From Morinoia aosen (lineage: Eukaryota > Arthropoda > Malacostraca > Amphipoda > Talitridae): DNA of 64,000 nucleotides. This document shows positions 20,081-30,900 of this stretch, one piece after another (the stretch's first letter is position 1; each line of letters begins with the position of its first letter). The stretch is from NCBI GenBank assembly GCA_030386875.1, contig CM059564.1, forward strand, positions 69,769,436-69,833,435, written 5' to 3'. The notes below the pieces were generated by a model, which was not told where the DNA came from, searched no databases, and saw only the letters and a program-made list of their open reading frames with translations. A program made the position numbers and the translations under genes.

Positions 20081-22054
20081 ATGTCCGTCGCGGAATTAAA
20101 ACAGGAAGCTATTAGCATAGGCTTGGAGGGAGCTGATGTAGCCAAATACGTTCAAGAGCAACAAGCATTAGCTAGGGAAGAGAGGGCGAAAATTAGAGAG
20201 CTTGAACGTGAAAAAGACAGAATCAACAGTGAGAAGGAAAAACGGGAACATGAAGTTAATAGGGAAAGAGAAAAACGGGAACACGAAATCAAATTGATAG
20301 AACTCGGAGCTCAAAATCCTACTTTGCATACTTCAAGCGTAATCGATTGTCCAATAAAACCTAAATTACCTATGTTTAGAGATGGGGACGATATTTCAGC
20401 GTTCTTGGTTCACTTTGAACGAATAGCCGAGCTATTAAACATCGACGAAAGCCTTTGGCCTGTACATTTGGGAACTACCTTGAGCGGGAAAGCTGTAAAA
20501 GTATACGCTGCTTTGGATCATGACGTAACTTCTAACTATGCATTGCTTAAAAAAGCATTATTACTTGGCTTTAACAAAACTCCTGATACCTACAGATACG
20601 AATTCCGTTCAGCCAGAATAAGGGACGACGAGACGTACGAGCAATTTTCAACTCAACTGGGTCGGTCTCTAGATCTGTTCCTCGAATCTTGGTCAGTACC
20701 TAAAACGTATGAGGGGCTAAGGGAATTTGTTCTGCTAGACCAATTCATAGCATCTGTACCAATGGATCTGAGGGTCTTTCTAAAGGAAAAGGGTATCATG
20801 TCATTTCGGGAAACTGTTAGAGTAGCAAATAACTGGGCGATGGCAAGACAGTCTCACAAAAGATTCAATAGACCAGAACCGGAGACTCGATATCAGACGC
20901 CTAATGTTGAATTGCAAAAGTCTGATAGGGCAAAATCCCCAAAAGTAAAGCTAAGTACAATTGTACCCATGGATAAACCTAGTAACTTTGTGAATAGCAA
21001 ATGCTTCTCGTGCGGAGCGTTAGGTCACCAAAGAAATCAATGCCCTAAGCATCAACCATACCGTCCCAAAACTAATAATATGCATAACGCCACCGTAGGA
21101 TACGCTAGGGCACTAAACGATATTTCAAATATTAGGAAATATTCGAATAAGCTTAAATGTTCAGGAAAAGTCAATGGACAGTCCGTGCAAACAATCTGGC
21201 GCGATACGGGATGTTCAGCTATTATAGTGAAAGATTCCTTGCTACCCAATATAGACCCTGCCAAATGTAGGAAAATTATTGTGTGCGACTATCTAGGAAG
21301 ACGTAACGAATGGCCGGTTGTCAGATGTCACATCGACTGCGACTTTTACCAGGGATGGACGGACGTAATTAGAGCACCCATGGAATCATGTTGTGCCTTG
21401 ATAGGAAATATTCCGGGCGCTAGTTTGATGACTGACGAAATTAACATACCGAAGTTAAATTCACAGGAGCGGGTCATGACTGTAAAAACCAGAACTACTG
21501 CGTCGGGAGACGAAATCAATCATATACACCCATTAATTGTCCCTAAATTGCATGCACTGAACTTAAACCCAAAAGATTTCCAAAATCTTCAACAGACATG
21601 CCCGTCCTTAGCAGATATTCGCAGTAAAGCAGCGCTTGGCGAGACTATCGAAACAAGAAGTGGTAATATTGTTAAATATCGCACCACCAAAGGCTTGCTC
21701 TATAGAGAGATTGTTCAATCTAAGAATATACAGTCAATAGGAAAATCCTCGTTGATTGTCCCAGCCGAATGTAGAAAAACCGTACTTTCATATGCGCATG
21801 AATCGTTAGTTGCTGGTCATTTTTCCCACAGGAAAACTGAACAGAGAATTCGAGAACTGTTTTTCTGGCCTAGCATGTCCACAGACATTAGACATTATTG
21901 CAGATCGTGTGATAAATGCCAACGGATGTGTTCAAAGGGTAGAGTTAAGAAAGTACCGCTAATGCAAATGCCTATCATTACTGAACCATTTTCACGTGTT
22001 GCTATCGATATCGTAGGCCCACTTTGCCCAAAATCCTCAGAAGGCCATAAGTAG
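20081..22054 (+). CDS. Gypsy gag-protease-integrase (N-terminal) polyprotein
   Basis: About 657 codons ending at TAG 22052. Residues about 25-85 are a charged coiled coil (repeated REKREHE). A capsid-like region follows (SAFLVHFERIAELL...). A single CCHC knuckle CFSCGALGHQRNQC is at about residues 308-321. The protease active site is WRDTGC (about residue 375), with the downstream ALIGNIPG element. The integrase zinc domain has H..H (HESLVAGHFSHRKTEQ) and CRSCDKCQ near the end, and the first catalytic aspartate is in AIDIVGPL. The stop falls inside the integrase core just after this, in a position where the family has a codon for an aromatic residue, so one substitution probably truncates integrase. 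ATG at 20081 chosen because the upstream start is only GTG. Confidence 0.85.
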   Translation: MSVAELKQEAISIGLEGADVAKYVQEQQALAREERAKIRELEREKDRINSEKEKREHEVNREREKREHEIKLIELGAQNPTLHTSSVIDCPIKPKLPMFRDGDDISAFLVHFERIAELLNIDESLWPVHLGTTLSGKAVKVYAALDHDVTSNYALLKKALLLGFNKTPDTYRYEFRSARIRDDETYEQFSTQLGRSLDLFLESWSVPKTYEGLREFVLLDQFIASVPMDLRVFLKEKGIMSFRETVRVANNWAMARQSHKRFNRPEPETRYQTPNVELQKSDRAKSPKVKLSTIVPMDKPSNFVNSKCFSCGALGHQRNQCPKHQPYRPKTNNMHNATVGYARALNDISNIRKYSNKLKCSGKVNGQSVQTIWRDTGCSAIIVKDSLLPNIDPAKCRKIIVCDYLGRRNEWPVVRCHIDCDFYQGWTDVIRAPMESCCALIGNIPGASLMTDEINIPKLNSQERVMTVKTRTTASGDEINHIHPLIVPKLHALNLNPKDFQNLQQTCPSLADIRSKAALGETIETRSGNIVKYRTTKGLLYREIVQSKNIQSIGKSSLIVPAECRKTVLSYAHESLVAGHFSHRKTEQRIRELFFWPSMSTDIRHYCRSCDKCQRMCSKGRVKKVPLMQMPIITEPFSRVAIDIVGPLCPKSSEGHK

Positions 22055-23170
22055 ATCTTGACATTAATTGATTATTCAACAGGATTTCCTGAGGCAGTAC
22101 CGCTGCGTCGGACTGACTCCATTTCCGTTGCTGAGGCTCTCCTCCCAATTTTTGCGAGAGTAGGTGTCCCTAAAGAGATTTTGTCAGATTTGGGAACAAA
22201 CTTCACTAGTGGCCTTATGCACGAATTTCAGAGGCTACTGGGAATAAAACCAATTTTCACAACGCCTTATCATGCCATGAGTAATGGGCGCATCGAGAGA
22301 TTGCATAGTACCCTTAAGTCATGCCTTAAAAAACTTTGTTCAGATAAACCGAAACAGTGGCACCGATATTTGATCCCAACTCTATTTGCGCTTCGCGAAA
22401 TGCCGAGCGATAGAACAGGATTTTCCGCTTTTGAATTATTGTACGGCAGACAAATGCGAGGACCAATGTCCATTTTACGAGAATTATGGGAAAATGAGAA
22501 ACTTTCATGTAATGAACGCCCTATATTTGAATACGTGTTTGAGCTTAGGGATAAGTTGCAATTGTGTACGGAAATCGCTGCAAATAACGCAAACGAGAGT
22601 GCTATAGCATACAAAACCCATTTCGATCTTAAATCGCAGAAGCGAGAGTTCCAGCCGGGCGACGAAGTGTTGATATTACTGCCCGACAGTAACCATAAAC
22701 TTCTTATGTCCTGGTCAGGTCCTTTCAAAGTATTAGAACGGAGAAATAGGGTAAATTATCTAGTTCAACAGAACCGGACACCGAAGCTATTTCATGCAAA
22801 CTTGTTGAAACTCTACATTTCCAGGAACACCGAGAAGAAAGTCGAAACGTGTGCTGTCGCAGTTATCGATGATTCCGCTATACCTTTAACTCCAACTGTT
22901 ATTGATATTGGGGAGGGAAGTGAGTTTTTGAATATTCCTGTTTCTGGGTTTCGACATCAAGGACGGGTGGGTAGCACCAGTCGTCGAGAAAATCAAATCG
23001 ATTACGTCTACCGCACTACCGGACAGACGAAAAACCTTGCAATCCTTCATCGGCATGATCTCGTTTTACCGACGATTCATCCCGAACGCTGCCGAACTTC
23101 TTGCACCATTGACGGACATGCTGAAGAAGGGCAAGCCAGACAAATTGAAATGGCAAAAGACGGCGTCTGA
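22055..23170 (+). pseudogene. Gypsy integrase, core remainder and C-terminal domain
   Basis: Same frame as the preceding ORF, directly after its TAG. The core continues LIDYSTGFPEAVPLRR with the second catalytic aspartate in LSDLGTNFTSG and the catalytic glutamate in NGRIERLHSTLKSCLKK, so all three D,D,E residues exist but are separated by the stop. A C-terminal DNA-binding-like domain follows (FQPGDEVLILLPDSNHKLL...WSGPFKVLERRNRVNYLV). From about residue 290 the frame overlaps the RT/RNase H remnant in a different frame, and its last about 70 codons are not integrase. Expression would need stop readthrough; no specific readthrough signal is recognised. Confidence 0.8.
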
Positions 23171-23603
23171 AAACTTTAATAGACTCAAACAAGCATTAGA
23201 ACACCGGCCAATTCTCAAGATACCGGACGTTCGCAAAACATTTGTCCTACGGACGGACGCATCCCAGCACTCAGTTGGAGCTGTGCTGCTGCAATACCAC
23301 GAAAACATCCCACACCCGGTCGCCTACGCCAGCAGGAAGATGTCGCAGACAGAAAAAAACTACTCGACCATAGAAAGGGAATGTTTGGCCATTGTATTTG
23401 GTATGGAAAAATATAGACATTTTTTGTTGGGTCGCGAATTTTTGTTAGAAACAGATCACAAACCCCTTGTATCATTAAATGTAATGAAGAATAAAAATAG
23501 CCGACTAATGCGCTGGGCACTAATATTGCAACAATTTCGTTTCACGACAGTGTACATCCCAGGCAAAGTGAATATAGGCCCAGATTTCTTGAGTAGGTAT
23601 TGA
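22932..23603 (+). pseudogene. Gypsy RT C-terminal remnant plus RNase H
   Basis: Frame open from 22932 to TGA 23601-23603. It starts IFLFLGFDIKDGWVAPVVEK, then TLQSFIGMISFYRRFIP: the RT thumb/connection region. RNase H follows with LRTDASQHSVGAVLLQ (catalytic D), STIERECLAIVFGMEKYRHF (catalytic E) and LETDHKPL (catalytic D), ending VNIGPDFLSRY. The RT palm with the YIDD-type motif and everything upstream is missing; the junction with integrase lies at about 22925-22940. Being after integrase, this block shows the Copia-like order. A full ORF would need the missing about 200-250 RT residues. Confidence 0.85.
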
Positions 23604-23688
23604 CACGATCGCAGTTCGTCACGTAGCCACTGCCGAGGCGTGCGCTCTTTGACTGTGTCTGTATAGCGTACGATCTGGGGGGGGGCCG
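23604..23688 (+). other. Gypsy 3' untranslated region with polypurine tract
   Basis: Short stretch between the RNase H stop and the 3' LTR. It ends with a run of nine or ten G (cgatctgggggggggcc) immediately before TGTCAGGG, in the position of the plus-strand primer. Confidence 0.7.
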
Positions 23689-24798
23689 TGTCAGGGCATG
23701 GCCACCGTGACAGACCTGCCTCCTGGACGGACGACGTTGTAGAAGAAGCGCATCTGCCGATCGGACGGACCTATTGTCGAGGCCGCTAGATCTAGTTGTG
23801 TTGTCGTTAACAGGTCACGCCCTCGTGTGTGACAGGTATGTAAGAGCTGGATTAGGATTATTATTGCGTCTAGGACCATCCTCCTAATTGTCCATATTGA
23901 TTTTGTATATATCTTTGTTTGAACGTATCCGCTATTCCATGTAGTAGTCGTATGTATTGTTTGTGCCCTTCAGGCTATGGTGGAGAAGGACGTATCCTAT
24001 GGGAATTCTCTCGCCTCTCTAAACCATTCCAAACCTATGGAAAGGAGCTACATTGGGAGAGGTCTTCGCTTGTAACCAGGCCTCCCGACCTCTTGTTGGC
24101 TCTTCCCAGCCCTCCGGCTTCCCGCCTGGAGTTGGGCTTCGCCATAGTCTAGAGCCTAGTACGACCAGCGCCTGCCTCATCTCGAGCTGCGCCGAGATCG
24201 CGGAGGTGGCTTTGGGTCCCCGACGAGTACGGGGAACCTAAACCTCCAGGGCCTGGACTCCGTGCCCTGTAGTAGCGTTACCGTGTTTGTTGTAGCGTTA
24301 CCGTGTCTGTTGTAGCGTTACCGTGTCTGTTGTAGCGTTACCGTGTCTGTTGTAGCGTTACCGTGTTTGTTGGAGCGTTACCGTGTTTGTTGGAGCGTTA
24401 CCGTGTTTGTTGGAGCGTTACCGTGTTTGTTGGAGCGTTACCGTGTTTGTTGGAGCGTTACCGTGTCAGCTGTGTAACCTAGGGTTAAGGATTACTTTAG
24501 GATCTAAGATTAGGGTAGGTTAGGTGTTCGGCTACCTCGGCCACCTGTTCGTCCCCGAGTGGCCGTTTTAGAGTACTAATATACTTTAAGACTCGTGTTC
24601 AACCAACCTTTCCTTTTCCATTCGGGTATCCTTTCCTTGAGTTTCGGTGGTACTCGAGTCAATCTGTACCCTTCCGGGGTCTCGCTACCCGTGTCGCCGG
24701 GTGAGTGCCGGCCCCGAGTTCTTACGTGAGGGGGCGGGTGCCTTGGCAAGGCTAGGAGGCTGGACATCAGCCCCTTGGTACCTTCGGAACCCCTCACA
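23689..24798 (+). repeat. 3' LTR of the gypsy element
   Basis: 1110 bp, 20 bp longer than the 5' LTR because the tandem array (24268-24465) has ten rather than nine 20-bp units. Followed by target copy CATGG (24799-24803). Confidence 0.92.
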
Positions 24799-24803
24799 CA
24801 TGG

Positions 24804-25261
24804 TCATCTCGATTGAGATGTCATTTTGCTACTCCTTAGTGGGATGCCAAATTCTTGGAAGCAGTACAGCTTTTGGAGCAAGTCAAGGAAAGATTGCCTA
24901 GCAATCCATCTCCTGCTAATTTGACTGCTTATAAGTGGCTGGTAACTCATATTTGCTGGCTTAAGTCATAGAAAAGCTAGAAAGCTGGTTTTAAGTTGAG
25001 AATTAAATGTTAACATGTACTATGTACAACAAAAATAATTTAGAATAAAATATAGCATTAAAAGGTGACTTCTTCCATGTTGTTTCCAGCTTTAGAAAAA
25101 ACAGAAATAAATGATTTTAAAAGCATGAATTTTTTTTTAACTGTCACATCACTAAAACAATCTCCTTTAGACACTGTAATGCCATACATGATGCTGTTCA
25201 GAAGATTTAAAAGGACAATTTTCAAAAGAGTCATCCACATGAGAAACACTCCAAGATATAA
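24804..25261. other. No recognisable gene
   Basis: Right flank of the gypsy insertion. Small open frames at 25065-25328 (+) and its complement have no known motif. AT-rich. Confidence 0.4.
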
Positions 25262-25580
25262 CAAGTGTATCTATGGGAATTGGCACTTCCAGGGAAATAT
25301 GTGGAGTCCCAATCTAAAGGTTAGGTAGGCCTTCTTCATGTAAAATAGGATAGGTTTTATGTTTTGTTATGGACCGTCTTCTTTTAGGTTCAATGTTTGA
25401 TTTTTCACCACCTACTACTTTTTCCTTCAACTTGTATTTTGTTTCATGAACTTCTTTCTCAGTTTAAGGTTCATGTGCACCTTGTGCATAGATTCTGGAT
25501 TCCTGGAAGTTCATACTAAATGGTATTTTCGTTCTTCCTGTCTTTGTTATAGGTAGGGGTAGTTAACTGACATCTGATTT
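25262..25580 (+). repeat. Dispersed about 330-bp repeat, copy 1
   Basis: First of the recurring units. Shared blocks in order: tatctatgggaatt, ggttaggtaggccttctt, a T-rich stretch with ttatggacc, cacctactact, ttcaacttg, ttgtttcatgaacttctt, tttgtgcatagattc, catactaaatggt. The family has no coding capacity and no clear inverted termini. Confidence 0.65.
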
Positions 25581-25740
25581 ACATAAGAATTTGAGCTTCC
25601 AGTCATGATGGGATAGTGAATGATTTTTTGACAAAAGTTCCTGAGGCACATTTGGAGTAACCTTGTTCTTTACTCCACTTGCTGGTCAACTGCATGTGTG
25701 CCAAGTACTTGGAAGAGAGGAGAGAGCATTACATGTCTTA

Positions 25741-26058
25741 CCCCCTCAGGGGGTTACAAGTATTGTGTCTATGGGAATTTGCGCTCCCTTAGGTAGGCCT
25801 TCTTTTTATTGAAATAAATCATTTTTGTTATGTTAAGGACCATATTTTTTTCTGTTCACTGCTGTTGTGTTCTTCAGCTTCTACTACTTTCTTCTTCAAC
25901 TTTGATCTTGTTTCATGAACTTCTCCCTCAACTGATTGTTTCTATGCCCTTTCTGCATAGATTCTGCATTCCCTTAACTCCATACTAAATGGTGCCTTCC
26001 TTCTTCTTCTATTTGGAGTACATTTGTTGCAGATAGGTAGGCCTAAACTAACCAATAA
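25741..26058 (+). repeat. Dispersed about 330-bp repeat, copy 2
   Basis: Starts with ccccctcagggggttacaagt, the 5' end also seen (complemented) in the copies at 47590 and 58828, and continues through tgtctatgggaatt, ggtaggccttcttttt, tctactactttcttcttcaa, tgtttcatgaacttct and catactaaatggtgcctt. Same orientation as MED18. Confidence 0.7.
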
Positions 26059-26079
26059 TCTAATAATATTCTTTATCTT

Positions 26080-26830
26080 ATTTTTAAACCTGGGAAAGAG
26101 CAACTAAAACCTCTAGGTATCAACAGATCCCTTTGCATCCTGTCCTTGGTGAGGTCAAGGAACGTATTGTTCTGCAGCACCAAAATTAGGAGTTCTGTCT
26201 TGAAGTAACGAAGGAGCTTATTGCTGCAATTTGGCTTTTATAGGCAACTGTAATTTTTGACATTGTTCACTTGCTAAATGAAAAGGTTGTGTCAGCTTCT
26301 ATTGTATGGTAATTTGGTATGGTAAGGGCTTCTATTGTATGGTAATTTATTTAAACTGACAGTGTGCGTAAGATAGAGCTGGACTTAAAAAACTACCATA
26401 TAAGTTGATTGAGCTTGAAATTCTTCATGAGATGATTACATGGGCAGCCAGCTATCTGAGTGGAAAAACATTACAGATGCTGGTGAGAGCAGAGCTAACT
26501 GACCCTATCCTGCAGAAGGTTGGCTCCACCATAGGGGGACAGTGTAAAATTGTCTTGGACTATTTGCAGGATGGTGTGACTAATTGGGATTTGTGATTAA
26601 CCTGTCTAAAAGCTCATTTCAAGATTTTTCATTGGGTGAGTCTGTTCATCCTATTCCACTCTCTTTTTCTCAATACTTTTGGGGCAAATTTTGACATTCC
26701 TAAGTTGAAATTTAATTTTTTGAAACAATGTCTTGAAAGCCTCAAGCTGAGTCAAGTGGGGAGCTACAAATATGCTGCTCCGACATATGTGTATGCTGCC
26801 ATTCATAATAATTGGAGTGAAACATAGGTG
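26080..26830 (+). pseudogene. Possible LINE reverse transcriptase relic
   Basis: Weak match to non-LTR reverse transcriptase in several frames: KPGKEQLKPL at about 26090, similar to the KPGK...SYRPI fingers block, then WAASYLSGKTLQMLVRAELT at 26440-26500, similar to the SYL..R...V....S segment ahead of motif B, and NLSKS-like sequence near 26595. Many stops. Could be coincidence in part; no catalytic YADD is seen. Confidence 0.35.
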
Positions 26831-26889
26831 TAATGTGTTTGCGGAACTTCTAAACAATCTTCTCTTGAAAACATTGAGAATAATTAGCA

Positions 26890-27190
26890 CTCACAGGGGA
26901 ACCATGAGAGGGCCCGAGCTAAAGGTTAGGTAGGCTTCCTTTTTGTTGTAATAAAATAGGTTTTTGTTTTGTTACGGACCACCTTTTTACGGTTCACTGC
27001 TCTCCTGTTTTTCAGCACCTACTACTTCCCTCTTCAACTTTTTTCTTGTTTCATGAACTTCTTTCCTAGCTTACCGTTTTTGTGCATTTTGTGCATAGAT
27101 TCCGCATTCCCCCAACTCCATACTTAATGGTGCCTTCGTCTTTCCTCTCTTAGAACATCTTTGTCATGGTTAAGGGAGGCTAAAACTTTC
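26890..27190 (+). repeat. Dispersed about 330-bp repeat, copy 3
   Basis: Blocks cccgagctaaaggttaggtagg, ttgttacggaccacc, ttcactgctctcctgtttttcagcacctactact, tgtttcatgaacttcttt, tttgtgcatagattccgcattccc and ccatacttaatggtgcctt, ending ggttaagggaggctaaaac. Same orientation as MED18. Confidence 0.7.
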
Positions 27191-27826
27191 TTATATAATA
27201 ATAAACATTGAGAATTCAGCCTTGTGATATATTTTGAGTGCATAAAAGGTATTGTTAACTCTCAGTTCAATGTAGGTTAAATGCTTTTTGCCTTCTAAGG
27301 GTTTTCCTATTTTTTCTACTGTTGCCTCCGATTTGGTCATTCTCCTGAAAGTATTAGTCTTGCTAAATTTTTTAATTCTACTCCTACATTGATTATATAC
27401 ATATTTTATTTTTATGCATTGGTAAAGACTTCAATCTTTTCGCCTTAAATTTTTTCACCATGTACCTACTCCAATTTGTTCACTTATTCTATCAAGTGAA
27501 AATCTCAATTGTTTGATTGGTACGAGTTCATTGATCAGAACGCTTCAAACACTTGTGAAAGATCAACTAATGCCTCGTTTTGAACCTTGTAGATCTCCAC
27601 AGGGAGCAATGGATGGGCAATCAGTTTTGATTAGGTTTGTCTATTGTGTGCTATGGAGACTAGAGATCTGAGGGGATTGCTGTTTGTTTACCACAGCCAT
27701 AGATATGCCTCAGCACAAAAGTCATGAAAAGTAATCGGGTTAGTGATGAGTGCAACTCCTAACACACTGATCAACAGATATTTTTATTGTAAATGTGACT
27801 TGTTGCATAATTATCTTCTGTTGCAG
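27191..27826. other. Upstream region of MED18
   Basis: No gene motif. A pyrimidine-rich tract ending ttatcttctgttgcag (AG at 27825-27826) reads as a splice acceptor, so a non-coding first exon of MED18 may lie further upstream. Its position was not found. Confidence 0.35.
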
Positions 27827-27850
27827 ATATTTCTCAACACAGGTGCCACC

Positions 27851-27944
27851 ATGACCATTAACATGTCAGTTCAAAGTGTTCTGGATTCTATTGAGTCGGC
27901 TCAGAAAAGTGACATTGTGCCTGATCAAGAGTTTGTTTTACAAG
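27851..27944 (+). CDS. MED18: MED18 coding exon 1
   Basis: Encodes the N-terminus MTINMSVQSVLDSIESAQ and ends at VLQ plus one base (phase 1), donor GTTAGT. The exon probably begins at 27827 after a pyrimidine-rich acceptor, giving 24 bases of 5' untranslated sequence. An in-frame ATG at 27743 lies upstream of that acceptor and is not preferred. Confidence 0.85.
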
Positions 27945-30900
27945 GTTAGTTGTAAATGTGCCAATTGCTTCTTGTTCTTTCAGTATATTTGTTAGATTTT
28001 TATGCATTTTAGCTTATAAGCTTCCATAGCATAAATGTTTCTACTGTTTTCTTTAAGTTTTGATCATGACTTTAAAGTATAAATATTCAATATCAAATTA
28101 AATTTCTAATGAAGTTAAAATTTAAATTCATAATTAAAAGCTGCTCTTCTGATGATTGCTTTTTATTAAATTATATTTTTGTGTTTAGTGCTAATTCTGA
28201 TTTCTACTTTTAGTCTGATTTAAGAAGCAGGTATCCTTATGTGAGGCTATGTACATGTGGCTTGCTGTTTTATTTTAAGAATGATTTCTAATGAAGAGAT
28301 TTATCTTAGTGATGTTCAACTTAGAATGGCATTGCATATACAAATATTACTGGTGATACTGATGTGGGATATTACCTAGTGTCAATAGAATATTACATTG
28401 CTATTTTGAAGCTTGTTCTTGCCTAAGGAATAGATCATAAAGAAGCGTGTCTCACAACAGGGAGTGTGCTGGACCTGTCAGTGATGGTGCTGCTCAACAG
28501 ACTACAGGGACTGTGTGACAATGCTGACTCCATGCTGCAGACTTTCCATGACCAGGAGATCTGCTTTGTGTTGAAGGACTTCTCTAGTAAGTTGATACAT
28601 TGACTGTTCTCGGACAATGCTCTGTAGCTACTGATTTGATTGTAGACGTAGCTAGCTGCTCTCTCCCAGGTGATTCTGTTATGGGTTATTATTTTTTTCT
28701 TGTTTTGGTTATAATTGGCAAACATGTTTGAGACATATCCTTGGTATTATTCTGTTTCTTTTGTTTTTAATGTAATTTTAATTAATATTGGTTTGTTGGG
28801 AAGCATTCAAATCATACTTTTAATTAGCTGTTGTCAAAAATAGCAATTTATGAGTACATTATACTACATATGTAGGTTATAATTTAGCAAAGCTTGTACT
28901 AGTTTCCTAGCTCAGGAGCAACATACTTGAAAGGTATTTATTCACTTTAAAGCTGGAATTAAATATTTTTGTCATTGTTGATAGCAATTGCATAATGTGC
29001 TATATTATTCACAAGATCTGATCATCATAATGCACTTATTCAACACCTCAAGTAGAGGAAAGTGTATTGCGACATTAGGTTTGCTTTAGCAGAAGTTTAC
29101 TGAAAACACAGAGTTGCGTGGGAGTAAACACTCTGAGAAAAAGCAAAAAAAAACTTTCACCAAAGAGACCTTTATTAACTTTCTAGTGTATGTGTGCTGT
29201 GGATGTGAGTTAAATGCTGTTGCAGCTTTGAGCAGATATGTACATTTAGTGGGGTGTTGTCACTTACTCATGCACTTGAGTTCTCTTATAGGTGCAGTAA
29301 TCTTAATGAGAGTATGCAAGCTTGAATGTCAAGTTCATAATTTTAGGCCAAAAAAATTTGTCAGCAATTTATTATTTTAATATTATCACTGTACTGCTCA
29401 ATTTCTGATTTCACTTACAGGGGAAGAGTTAATTGAACATGTTTTGTGGTTATTTTATATGCATCACAGCTTGATGTACAGTAGTGTAAGTCTGTTGTAA
29501 TGATATTAATGAGACACAGTGTTAGATTACTGTGCATCTTCTAGACACAGGCTCTGTGGCACCGGGCAGCGGAGGCGTGATGCTGCGCGTGCGCAAGGCG
29601 CTGGACCAGCCAGACCTGCCGTGGCAGCTCCGCTACACGGGCCAGCCGGAAGTGGGTCAGTACGCTAGCCAAGTTGCACTTGATTTCTATTGTGATATTA
29701 CTTCCAACTTGTATTCCATGGTGATATTACTTCCAACTTGTATTCCATGGTGATATTGCTACCAACTTGTGTTCCGTGGTGATATATTACCAACATGTAT
29801 TCCTTGGTGATATTACTACCTTCTTGTATTTCAGTTTATGCCTTTGGAGCGCATACTAATCTTGGAGATGGACGATGTGGTGTTCTATCGAGTTCCTTGA
29901 CGCTAATAGTAATTATTTGCCAGTAATAAAAATATGGGAATAGTTGCGTCCAGTAGACTTTAATTGCACTGTGTTGAAAGTTGAAGGGTTAGAAATTTTT
30001 TGATCCCCAGCTCTATGGAAATAAAATTTCTATGAGGATTAAATGATTTCAACAAGTTTACTTATAATTTGAAAACTAATAGGTTCTGTTTTTTTACCTA
30101 CTCTCCGCAAACCAGGGAATAAATCCTGCAGAAAGAATTTTTACATGTCTTTAGTGACTCTATAGCATTTTTAGTGACTTAATAATTAGTGACTTTATAG
30201 CACTTTTGCCACTAATGTGTCGATTCTACCTACCCAGGTGAAACTTAAAGACACATGAAAATAACTCCATCAGTATTTTCAATGATATCAGTTGGTATTG
30301 TTAGTAAATAAGGAAATGAACTTGAGCCAAAGTGTAAAAACAAATTTTCATCTCTCGTGTTGGCTTCCTTATTATGTGGACTAATGTGAAATGTATCATA
30401 ATCAGATAGCTTAAACTGTAGAGTTGGTATGTCTCAAACTGTTGTTCAAGCTATTGGGAATCTCTGCCACTGGACAATCAAGGACTAAAGAAAGAAGTAA
30501 CATTAATGATCTTAAGACAGGTACCATTTGAAACTTAACGTTAGTACTCAAGGCATTAATAAAATCCGTTCTTTTAACAGAAATATATTTAGTTTTCATC
30601 ATTGGTGTCTTCTTACCAACTCTAACTCTTCACAATTTTTCGAATGCTTGGCTGTGAATTTTACGTTGCTTGTTTTGAAGTATTAGTTGCCCAATGTTAA
30701 GAGTTTCTTCCGAATCAACAGTAAATGTGTCTGAAAAATTCCTTATCTATTTGCAATTGAAACCGCAAAATTTTCTTGTATTTTTAACACGATCTACCAG
30801 AGAGAAATGTACTGATTAGCTTTGTTGCATCACGGTACAAAATCAATATTTACTCCCCAAAATTAATGCGAAATAATTAACAAGAATTGATGCTATTTGG

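Larger units (their letters stand above)
18535..24798 (+). mobile_element. Ty3/gypsy LTR retrotransposon, RT-deleted, Copia-like pol order
   Basis: Complete LTR-to-LTR insertion with the 5-bp target duplication CATGG (18530-18534 and 24799-24803). The LTRs start TGTCAGGGCATGG and end CCCTCACA, are about 1.1 kb, and differ at only a handful of bases plus one 20-bp repeat unit, so insertion is recent. Internal order: gag with CCHC knuckle, protease, integrase (zinc domain, catalytic core, C-terminal region), then the C-terminal remnant of reverse transcriptase and RNase H, then a G-rich polypurine tract at about 23675-23685. Ordinary Ty3/gypsy elements place RT-RNase H before integrase; the order here is that of Gmr1-like gypsy elements. 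Nearly all of RT is absent and integrase has one in-frame stop. No convincing tRNA primer site follows the 5' LTR. Confidence 0.9.

Noticed and set aside
22270-22728. 152-codon - strand frame opposite integrase
   Set aside because: Shadow of the integrase ORF on the + strand; no motif of its own.
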